Positions 1 through 5,452 of a stretch of DNA of 9,228 nucleotides are shown piece by piece. Made by a program: the position numbers and the translations under genes. The notes under the pieces were generated by a model. That model was given only the letters and a program-made list of their open reading frames with translations. It searched no databases and was not told the origin of the DNA. The stretch is taken from assembly GCA_040386355.1 (NCBI GenBank), contig JAZKFP010000129.1, positions 1-9,228 of the forward strand, read 5' to 3'. The stretch is from JAZKFP01 sp040386355. GTDB taxonomy: Bacteria; Pseudomonadota; Gammaproteobacteria; Pseudomonadales; UBA6940. How positions within the stretch are numbered: position 1 is the stretch's first letter; every line of letters begins with the position of its first letter.

Positions 1-794
1 GCGGCGGTTGGCAAATGTTCTTCAAACAATTTTCCATTTACGTAAGGGAAAGCATTGAGGCTTTCGTTGATGTTGCGAAGGCGTTTTTCTTTGGGCGTAT
101 TGAGCACTTCAAACAGTTGCGATAATGTTGCTGCCAGGTCGCTGCCGTCTCCTTCAGTGGTCAGGTCGAGGTAATCGTAAAAAATTCCTTTCTCAAAAAT
201 GTTGGTGTCGTCTGCAAACAGTAAGAAAACAAGCCTGACCAGGTACAGTTCCAGTACGTGTCCTTCATACCCTATGTCCTTTAATTTGTCGTGCAGTTTG
301 CCCATCAGCTCGGCTGCCTCGATGTTTACAGGATCCTGCTCTTTATACGTTCTTTTTTGATAGCCGGCAATAAAGCCAAAGAGGTGCACATTATCTACCA
401 ATTTCGTGAGGGTAAATTCGTAATGCTGATTCTCTTCAAGATCATATAATTTGAAGCGCTCGAAATCGCTTACGAGTATGTAGCGCGGAAGTTCTTTTTC
501 GGCTAAGCCGGGGAAATAATCTTTGGCCTGTTTGTAAGCTTTCTCCAGGTTCTTACCGCGACTTTTGTGTTCGATGAGGATGACCCCTTTCCACAGCAGG
601 TCGATGTAACCCTGTTTGTCGTTTAACTTTTTAACCTGTTGCTCAAAGCTCGCGACCCGCCGGCGGCTAATGCCAAACACATTGAAGAAATCGTCCCAAA
701 AGCTTTTTGCTTCTGCGTCTTCGCTTATTTCATTTTGCCACTCTTTGGTAAAGGTTGTGGCCCGGCTTTTTATCTCATTCCAGCTTAGTGGCAT
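1..794 (-). CDS. MmeI-like type IIL/IIG restriction-modification enzyme, N-terminal part (runs off left edge)
   Basis: A continuous minus-strand reading frame starts at ATG 794-792 and is still open at base 1, giving about 264 residues. It begins MPLSWNEIKSRA and continues with a stretch around residues 28-50 (AKSFWDDFFNVFGISRRRV) that I recognise from the N-terminal domain of MmeI-like enzymes. The nuclease motif is intact: Asp65, then nine residues, then Glu75-His-Lys77, matching the D-X9-E-X-K arrangement of MmeI. Residues 100-260 are helix-rich and fit the spacer region before the methyltransferase. In this family one polypeptide carries nuclease, N6-adenine methyltransferase and target-recognition domains (roughly 900 residues or more), so methyltransferase and target domains should lie left of the window. 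The role would be cytoplasmic defence against foreign DNA with self-methylation. No separate promoter is convincing in 795-900. Family assignment is from memory of motifs, not a search. Confidence 0.88.
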   Translation of the reverse strand, partial: MPLSWNEIKSRATTFTKEWQNEISEDAEAKSFWDDFFNVFGISRRRVASFEQQVKKLNDKQGYIDLLWKGVILIEHKSRGKNLEKAYKQAKDYFPGLAEKELPRYILVSDFERFKLYDLEENQHYEFTLTKLVDNVHLFGFIAGYQKRTYKEQDPVNIEAAELMGKLHDKLKDIGYEGHVLELYLVRLVFLLFADDTNIFEKGIFYDYLDLTTEGDGSDLAATLSQLFEVLNTPKEKRLRNINESLNAFPYVNGKLFEEHLPTA

Positions 795-1003
795 TTACAT
801 AAGGGTTAGCTGTAAATATAGCTTAAAACACGTGAGCATTGTTATCTGCGAGCCTTCCAATAAAAGCATGATAACTACTCCCCCATGACGGCCACCTAAC
901 AGTAGTAACAGAATTCAATGGACAATTCAAAATGAGAGAGGCAGGATGTAAGGACGCGAAAAAGGGCTATTAGCGAATACAACCAGGATCTTAAATCTTG
1001 TAC

Positions 1004-1042
1004 ACACATGTCCACTTAGTATTTGATTGAGTGGACATGTGT
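1004..1042. repeat. Perfect 13-bp inverted repeat with 13-bp spacer
   Basis: ACACATGTCCACT at 1004-1016 is exactly repeated in inverse orientation at 1030-1042. The inner bases can extend the stem by two Watson-Crick and two wobble pairs, leaving a 5-nt loop. Downstream on the plus strand the sequence is pyrimidine-rich (cttcttctttctc) rather than a clean T-run, so a terminator is possible but not typical, and no plus-strand gene precedes it. The alternatives are a dimeric regulator's operator, a recombinase site, or the remnant of a small mobile element. Confidence 0.75.
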
Positions 1043-1327
1043 CTTCTTCTTTCTCAAAGGGCTTTTTTTTCTTTCAAGGTCGCAAACGTGCACACCATCG
1101 CCGCATTGGGATTCTAAATAACAATAGTAATTATCTACGTCGAAGGCTTACTTAGCGGTCAGGAGTTTCTAACGGAGGCAAGAGCTTGCAATGCTTGTAC
1201 CTCAGGATTTAAGTTGAATTCAGGTGTGACAATACTAAATATATATTTTGCAGGGTTATATGTAAAAGAGAAACTATTCAAATACAAACATTATTTTTAT
1301 TGCCTAACATATTAAGCGTTTAGCTGA

Positions 1328-1371
1328 TTTCTGTAAAAGAAGAAACTGGTAATTTTTACAACTCACAGAAA
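1328..1371 (+). other. Composite hairpin, possible structured leader or small RNA
   Basis: TGTAAAA (1332-1338) pairs with TTTTACA (1354-1360), and the flanking TTTC pairs with GAAA across a bulge, giving a two-part stem about 80 nt upstream of the intrinsic terminator at 1449-1477. Together they could be the 5' and 3' structures of a short transcript. No promoter was identified, so this is a weak call. Confidence 0.3.
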
Positions 1372-1448
1372 TACGGTGAATACGCCTACGCAACAAGCGT
1401 GGGCTGTAGTCCGTATGGAGTTGTGGGTATACCAGTACCTTTCTTTTC

Positions 1449-1477
1449 AGACGTGGCTATCTGTCCCACGTTTTTTT
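1449..1477 (+). terminator. Intrinsic terminator upstream of the DUF1036 gene
   Basis: ACGTGG (1451-1456) and CCACGT (1466-1471) form a six-pair stem, extended outward by one wobble and one A-T pair, with a 9-nt loop, and followed by seven T residues at 1471-1477. This is a good plus-strand Rho-independent terminator. It ends 47 bases before the DUF1036 start codon and no protein gene reads into it, so it would end a short non-coding transcript or act as an attenuator in a leader. Confidence 0.65.
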
Positions 1478-1524
1478 ATTCTCCAAACTGCTGAAAGGGA
1501 CTACGGCAAATCAAAATTTAAATC

Positions 1525-1935
1525 ATGTTTTTTCAAAAAGTTTTACTCTTCGTGTCCTTTATGGTATTCGCTTGTTGCATAAAGGCGCAAACAAGTCTTG
1601 AGATATACAACAACACTAATAAAGATGTGTATGCGGCATACGCCTATTGGGATAGTCCCAATGCAAGTTGGACTTCAAGAGGATGGATAAAAATCGTTAA
1701 GTATTCTACTACCACGGTTGATCTCGGAAGTTATATGGGAGATTTCTTTGTACATGGGCACCAAAGCACCTTATTAACAGATAAAACCTGGGGATATGGC
1801 TATTTATTTTGTACGGATCCAAAGGATAAATTTGAAATGCGGTTTTCCGACCAAATTAATTGCCAAAAAAATAGGAAGGGGTTTACAAAAACTTTAATAC
1901 AGAAAGGAATCAACAAATGGACATTCAATCCCTAA
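1525..1935 (+). CDS. Exported DUF1036-like protein
   Basis: The gene encodes 136 residues. Residues 1-22 are a classic signal peptide: MFFQK, a hydrophobic core, then CIKAQ just before the likely cleavage point, so the mature protein is exported. The mature part begins with a stretch resembling the DUF1036 family: NNTNKDVYAAYAYWD at about 29-43, WTSRGWIKI at 49-57, then two cysteines (C96, C113) near the C-terminus that could form a disulfide. Family members are small secreted or periplasmic proteins of unknown function, and the length is usual for them. The upstream ATG has no strong Shine-Dalgarno, as is common in Bacteroidota. The lipoprotein gene follows 23 bases after the stop and is probably co-transcribed. 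The DUF1036 match is by recognition of motif spacing, not a search. Confidence 0.75.
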   Translation: MFFQKVLLFVSFMVFACCIKAQTSLEIYNNTNKDVYAAYAYWDSPNASWTSRGWIKIVKYSTTTVDLGSYMGDFFVHGHQSTLLTDKTWGYGYLFCTDPKDKFEMRFSDQINCQKNRKGFTKTLIQKGINKWTFNP

Positions 1936-1958
1936 TTTTTTACTCTAAACTTTTTATA

Positions 1959-2162
1959 ATGCCCTTAATAAAATATGCATTTTTATTTTTGGTCTTTTTT
2001 GGTTGCAATGACGAACACATTCAGAAAAGGTCAGAAAAAAAATGGAGTATAGAAGTAAATCCAAATATCAAACCTTTACCGGAGAATGAGGTGCCAATTT
2101 TTGAAGATGATAGCAGCACTAAATACTTAGCTGATTCCGTGTATCACTTACAAAAAAGGTAA
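1959..2162 (+). CDS. Small lipoprotein of unknown function
   Basis: Starting at ATG 1959 the product has 67 residues. MPLIKYAFLFLVFFGC is a short lipoprotein signal with the acylated cysteine at residue 16, followed by N-D-E. Acidic residues directly after the cysteine resemble the surface-export signals described for Bacteroidota lipoproteins. The rest is charged and low in hydrophobics, with a proline- and glutamate-rich middle, and no recognised domain. An in-frame ATG at 1917 would add 14 residues and overlap the upstream gene by 19 bases, but it would place the cysteine at residue 30; I prefer 1959. Its closeness to the exported DUF1036 gene suggests the two work together at the envelope, which is inference. 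Confidence 0.6.
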   Translation: MPLIKYAFLFLVFFGCNDEHIQKRSEKKWSIEVNPNIKPLPENEVPIFEDDSSTKYLADSVYHLQKR

Positions 2163-2217
2163 TCAATATTAATATTTGACTAATAAACGAAGTCTCGAAA
2201 CCAGACGAATTACAACT

Positions 2218-2234
2218 GGCGCGACGACTGCGCC
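2218..2234. other. Short GC-rich hairpin downstream of the lipoprotein gene
   Basis: GGCGC and GCGCC form a perfect five-pair stem around a 7-nt loop, about 55 bases after the lipoprotein stop. It stands out in an AT-rich setting but lacks a T-run, so it is not a standard terminator by itself. It may help stop or stabilise the lipoprotein transcript. Confidence 0.3.
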
Positions 2235-2276
2235 TACAATTGTCATTCTCCCTCACCTATTCGATTCTGAATTGAA

Positions 2277-2313
2277 AAGAGTGAATTCAATCATACTAAT
2301 ATTATTCACTTTT
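2277..2313 (+). terminator. Possible weak terminator of the DUF1036-lipoprotein unit
   Basis: AAGAGTGAAT at 2277-2286 can pair with ATTCACTTTT at 2304-2313, giving ten pairs including one wobble, with a 17-nt loop; the right arm ends in four T residues. The stem is AT-rich, so termination would be inefficient. It lies 115 bases after the lipoprotein stop. Confidence 0.3.
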
Positions 2314-2820
2314 ACCTCCGATTTTTTGTGAATTACACTCCGGGTGGCACAATTAATTGTGGATTAAAAAAGTGTCAGCGAGCTCATCCCGTCAATTACC
2401 AGGTTCTTACTGGATTGATGGTGAATTTAGATTTGTTGCCAAAGTTTAGGCATTGATTATGGATTCAAGTAAGGAATGGATTCTTCAATTGAAAAAAGGG
2501 AAGTCGACCACTATGTCAATGAACACCTTCGTTAAATAATTGAATCTTGAATAAAACTGGGTGTGAGAAGTGAGATGTAAAAAACACCACTCAATACGAT
2601 TGAAACACAGACGCATTTATCATTACTATCAATTCAGGCATCCATTCTCAATCCCAAACAATAATAGCAGTAATTGAGCCAACCAACAGCACATGCTGAA
2701 TTGATTTGTGAATTCAAAGATTACGAGGTTTAATTGAAGCACGGATTACTGAATTAATTTTCGATTGATAAATGGGGCCAGATTATGCATTGGCTACCAA
2801 TGTATTTAAGGGATTCCCCC

Positions 2821-3123
2821 TTCAATTGAAAACATTGACGTGGATCATTGTCCAATTAGCAGCCCTATTTAAGAATTTATGTTGAAGTGAAGTCTATGCG
2901 AAAATTTACCTTCAGCAAATGTCAGTTCAATTAATTAATTGAAACTGTAATTAAAAATCCCAGACTTTGTATGTTACGCCAATTATTGGGAATGATACAG
3001 AGATGACGCTTGAATTAAACGCCGTGCCGAGGCTTCTTTAGTTAATTAGCATTAAGGAATGAATTCAGTTGCAGTTCGGGCCAGAATTATGAGGCTGACT
3101 GTCTTGTAATTAGGTATTCGCTC
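2821..3123. repeat. Array unit 1 (303 bp, short form)
   Basis: The unit starts at a perfect TTCAATTGAA palindrome and carries the dyad hairpin at 2926-2943. It keeps the GATGACGCTTGAATTAAAC and GTGCCGAGGCTTCTTTAG blocks but lacks the later block containing the GAATTGATTTGTGAATTAAG-type sequence. It ends with GTAATTAGGTATTCGCTC, the same ending as unit 3. Confidence 0.8.
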
Positions 3124-3549
3124 TTCAATTGCAAACAGTGACGTAGAGCATTGTGCAAGTCAACAGATTTTTTAAAGAAGTGATGTTGAATTAAAATCTG
3201 TGGGAAAATTCAGCCTGAAATAAATGCCAGTTCAATTAAACGAATTGATTTGCAATTGGAGCCCGGTAATTATGGATGATTGTGCCAATTACTGGAAATG
3301 GTAAAGAATTGTGCCTTGGATTAAACCGCGCCCAAATTCACTAATCAATTAGCAATTCAATTGAAAAATATTTACCAAACAAACGTTACCCACGCGCATC
3401 ATCGTGCCAATAACTGGCTTATGTCTGAATTGATTTCTTAATTAAGACGCCAGGATTAAATTTAAGCAGCTGATTACTGTATTAATTCTTCAATTGATGC
3501 TCGGACCAGACTGTGAGCTTGACTCTAGAGGTAATAACGGGATTCCCAC
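3124..3549. repeat. Array unit 2 (426 bp, full form)
   Basis: The anchor is TTCAATTGCAAACAGTGACG, the variant it shares with unit 4. It contains both internal blocks that units 1 and 3 lack separately, and GTGCCAATNACTGG occurs twice about 125 bp apart. The dyad (from 3231) is imperfect here. The unit ends GGGATTCCCAC, like the sequence before unit 1. Confidence 0.8.
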
Positions 3550-3849
3550 TTCAATTGAAAACGTTGACGTGGAACATTGTGCAAATTAGCAGCTTTATTA
3601 CGAATTGATGTTGAATTCTAATCAATCGAAATTTAGCTTCAACGAATACTAGTTCAATTAATCAATTGAATCTGCAAGGAAAAATCACTGCCTTTGAATT
3701 ATTGTGCTAGTTACCGGCTTATGTCTGAGTTAATCTGTGAATTATGACCGCTGGGTTTAATAAAAGCAGCACTGAATACTGAATTAACATTCAATTGATG
3801 TTCGGGCCAGAATTATGTGGCCGAGTATCGTGTAATTAGGTATTCGCTC
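3550..3849. repeat. Array unit 3 (300 bp, short form)
   Basis: The anchor TTCAATTGAAAACGTTGACG is the variant of units 1 and 5. The dyad TTCAATT-AATC-AATTGAA lies at 3653-3670. The first and second GTGCCAATTAC copies of the full form appear fused into one, removing about 125 bp, so this unit is short for a different reason from unit 1. It ends GTAATTAGGTATTCGCTC, identical to unit 1. Confidence 0.8.
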
Positions 3850-4270
3850 TTCAATTCAAAACAGTGACTTGGAGCATTGCGCCAATTAGCTGCATTAAGA
3901 ATTGATGTTGAATAGAACTCTGCGCGAAAATTGAGCGTAAACAAATACCAGTTCAATCAATCAATTGAACCCTATTAAAAGTCACCGGCTTTGATTATTG
4001 TGTCAATTAGCGGAAATGGTAAAGAGTTGATGCTTGAATTAAACCCCGTGCCGAAATTCTTTAAATAATTAGCAATTCATTTGGACAACTCCTTTTTAAA
4101 TAAGAAACACTCCCACGCATTATAGTGCCAATTACCAGCTTATTTTCAAATTGATTTGTGAATTAAGACCACTTGGTTTAATGTAGCAGCACTGGATACT
4201 GAAGTAATTCTCAATTCATGTTCGGACCGGACTCATGCGGTTGACTATTGATGTAATTAAGGGATTGGCG
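3850..4270. repeat. Array unit 4 (421 bp, full form)
   Basis: The anchor TTCAATTCAAAACAGTGACT matches unit 2. The dyad at 3952-3969 keeps pairing (GTTCAAT with ATTGAAC). The paired blocks GTGTCAATTAGCGG (4000) and GTGCCAATTACCAG (4125) are exactly 125 bp apart and bracket the segment missing from unit 3. Confidence 0.8.
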
Positions 4271-4497
4271 TTCAATTGAAAACATCGATGTGGATCATTT
4301 TGCCAATTACCAGCTTTATTAAAACAACTGATGTTCAATTAACGCTGTGGGTAAATGTACCCTAAAAATACCAGTTCAATTAATCAATTGAATTGGCAAT
4401 TAAAAGCCGGCGACTTGGATGATTGCACTAATTACAGGAATGACAAAGGATTGATGCTTGATTTAGACCTGGTGCCGAAACTCTTTAGTTAATGACA
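4271..4497. repeat. Array unit 5 (227 bp, truncated)
   Basis: The anchor TTCAATTGAAAACATCGATG is of the unit 1/3 type. The dyad lies at 4375-4392. Similarity runs to CTCTTTAGTTAATGACA and then stops, so the last unit is cut about halfway. The break lies between the array and the RHH gene and may mark a junction. Confidence 0.75.
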
Positions 4498-4528
4498 TGT
4501 CGTGCAAAAACATGATCATTTTCAAGGT

Positions 4529-4560
4529 ATTCTTCGATCACCTCCAAACTGGAGAAGAAT
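4529..4560. other. Bulged hairpin downstream of the RHH gene
   Basis: ATTCTTC (4529-4535) pairs with GAAGAAT (4554-4560), and after a 7-nt bulge TCCA pairs with TGGA around an AAC loop. It lies 21 bases past the stop of the minus-strand RHH gene, where a terminator would be expected, but no T-run follows on the minus strand. It may be a 3'-end structure or a protein-binding dyad. Confidence 0.35.
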
Positions 4561-4580
4561 AGGTTTCTTGTAACGAAACG

Positions 4581-5009
4581 TCAAATCAAAAATTCCGTGT
4601 TGCACGTACACTTCTTCCCTTTTTTGACTCGGTAGGCATTTAAAATAATCGTGTATACATCTTTAAGTTCCCTGACACAGACGCGCATTTCTGTTCCAAG
4701 TCCGGATGTAAAATTGAACGTCTCTCCTACGTGTTTTTCAAATAACTCATGCAGGATTTCGTTCTCGTAGATGTCAATTGTTGCTTTCAACCGAGCCACT
4801 TCCGTTTGATCTGTAGTACCCTCAAATTCTGCATTTAATACTATATTCTCTACATACTCGCTCAAGGTTAGTCCAAGTTTACCAGCTGCGTTTGCGAGTT
4901 TTAGTTTCACCGGCGCCTTACATTTAAAACCTATGGTAACCTTTCTGGTGACGGTTTCTAGTCCCTCTAAATTAAGAGCCATTGGATTTTTATTATTTAG
5001 CATTTTCAT
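4581..5009 (-). CDS. Ribbon-helix-helix-like DNA-binding protein (possible MobC-like or partition accessory)
   Basis: The gene encodes 142 residues. Residues 22-60 read as a short strand (KVTIGFKC) followed by two helices with the pattern APVKLKLANAAGKLGLTLSEYVENIVLNA, a typical ribbon-helix-helix layout. Residues 68-95 are probably a helical or coiled segment, and the tail carries a basic cluster (RVKKGKK) before CTCN. RHH proteins bind DNA as dimers or higher oligomers. In Bacteroidota elements such proteins act as relaxosome accessories (MobC-like), partition factors or autoregulators. The roughly 10-bp repeat array immediately upstream is an obvious candidate binding site. No relaxase gene follows, which weakens a MobC reading. 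An alternative start at residue 3 is possible. The domain call is moderate and the specific role is inference. Confidence 0.65.
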   Translation of the reverse strand: MKMLNNKNPMALNLEGLETVTRKVTIGFKCKAPVKLKLANAAGKLGLTLSEYVENIVLNAEFEGTTDQTEVARLKATIDIYENEILHELFEKHVGETFNFTSGLGTEMRVCVRELKDVYTIILNAYRVKKGKKCTCNTEFLI

Positions 5010-5046
5010 TTTTTTACAAAGTTTCTTCTTTCGGGGGAGTCAAATC

Positions 5047-5147
5047 CCAGTTAACTGGTATTATAGACAATTAGTCTGCATTAATCTGGGTTAGTCGGGG
5101 TTAATCTAGGTTAACCGGGTTAATCTGGCTTATTCAGGTTACCAGAT
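5047..5147. repeat. Array of about ten 10-bp repeats upstream of the RHH gene
   Basis: Starting at TTAACTGGTA (5051), units recur every 9-10 bp at 5061, 5071, 5081, 5091, 5101, 5111, 5120, 5130 and 5139, with consensus TTAATCTGGG on the plus strand (CCCAGATTAA on the minus strand). The best copies are 5081, 5101 and 5120. At the gene-proximal end the perfect 12-bp palindrome CCAGTTAACTGG (5047-5058) is built from one unit and its inverse. A 10-bp period places every unit on the same face of the helix. This resembles an iteron set or a multi-site operator in the RHH gene's 5' region (the gene starts at 5009). Confidence 0.8.
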
Positions 5148-5208
5148 TTTGTCATCATCATGACGAGTTAAGATTGGGCCATCAGAAGGAGATTGACATC
5201 GATAATAA

Positions 5209-5240
5209 AAGTGCGAACCGATGATCGAGTCTTAGCACTT
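5209..5240 (-). terminator. Possible terminator of the 56-aa HTH-like gene
   Basis: On the minus strand AAGTGC pairs with GCACTT across a 20-nt loop and is followed by TTATTAT. It lies 28 bases after the stop of the small gene. The stem is short and the loop long, so it is only a moderate candidate. Confidence 0.4.
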
Positions 5241-5267
5241 GTAATGAGACCGGATGGGGTATCAAGC

Positions 5268-5438
5268 TTAAGGTTCTCCCAAATGCTCGTAGACAATTTG
5301 CACTTGCTTTGGGGTTAACACCCTTTGCCCAACGGCAAGATTTAAGGTAGGGATCTTGTTTATCCATTTGATAAAAGTATCATAATGAACTTTGTATTGT
5401 TTTGCAAGTTGTGTTTTTGATGATGCGGTTGCTTTCAT
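5268..5438 (-). CDS. Small HTH-like protein, 56 aa
   Basis: ATG 5438-5436 opens a 56-residue frame ending with TAA at 5270-5268. The product begins MKATASSKTQLAKQYKVHYD and ends KQVQIVYEHLGEP. Residues 9-30 (TQLAKQYKVHYDTFIKWINKIP) fit a helix-turn-helix: a first helix with LAKQY, a turn, then a recognition helix with TFIKWI. The second half, GQRVLTPKQVQIVYEHLG, is a pattern I associate with small HTH proteins of Bacteroidota plasmids and integrative elements. It follows the ATPase gene by 62 bases, and that gap is filled by the 9-bp repeat array. It is followed by the 10-bp array and the RHH gene. It is probably a DNA-binding regulator or replication accessory. It is easily missed because it is so short. 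An overlapping 61-aa frame at 5182-5367 is its shadow. Confidence 0.75.
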   Translation of the reverse strand: MKATASSKTQLAKQYKVHYDTFIKWINKIPTLNLAVGQRVLTPKQVQIVYEHLGEP

Positions 5439-5452
5439 AAGAAAATTTTATG

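Larger units (their letters stand above)
795..1524. other. Non-coding gap between the restriction enzyme and the DUF1036 gene
   Basis: No convincing gene is seen on either strand in these 730 bases. The gap must contain the divergent promoters for the left gene (minus) and the exported-protein gene (plus), but I find no clean match to the Bacteroidota -33/-7 consensus. It holds a perfect 13-bp inverted repeat (1004-1042), an imperfect hairpin (GAGGCAAG at 1175 with CTTG-TA-CCTC at 1194), a composite hairpin (1328-1371) and an intrinsic terminator (1449-1477). A start-less frame from about 1320 to 1493 (stop at 1491-1493) translates to a tyrosine-rich peptide that overlaps the terminator; I treat it as non-coding. 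Confidence 0.6.
2345..4497. repeat. Diverged long tandem-repeat array, non-coding, AATT-rich
   Basis: No open frame of useful length exists on either strand here. Instead the sequence is a tandem array of long, diverged units. An anchor beginning TTCAATTGAAAACA, followed by a version of TGACGTGGANCATTG, recurs at 2821, 3124, 3550, 3850 and 4271. Other shared blocks keep their order: GCCAATTAGCAG, GAATTGATGTTGAATT, CCAGTTCAATTAATCAATTG, GTGCCAATTAC, GATGCTTGAATTAAAC, GTGCCGAAATTCTTTA, GTTCGGACCAGAATTATG. The left part, 2345-2820, shows the same blocks in more decayed form; 2390-2450 aligns by eye with 4432-4488. By hand count there are about 80 AATT tetramers, several-fold more than base composition predicts. 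The array ends mid-unit at about 4497, 80 bases from the stop of the RHH gene. Function unknown. Confidence 0.85.

Noticed and set aside
616..888. 90-aa plus-strand frame
   Set aside because: Lies mostly antisense to the MmeI-like gene and encodes a low-complexity, unrecognisable peptide; the minus-strand product has clear family motifs.
1376..1582. 68-aa plus-strand frame
   Set aside because: Covers the intrinsic terminator and overlaps the signal peptide of the DUF1036 gene in another frame; no protein-like pattern.
2345..4497. CRISPR array
   Set aside because: Units are 300-426 bp and diverged throughout; there are no short identical repeats with unique spacers and no cas genes.
2345..4497. 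Decayed insertion sequence or pseudogene
   Set aside because: No transposase-like or other recognisable peptide fragment appears in any frame, and stops are dense in all frames across all units.
5182..5367. 61-aa minus-strand frame
   Set aside because: Shadow of the 56-aa HTH-like gene in a shifted frame; the 56-aa product has the more natural composition and gene-like spacing.
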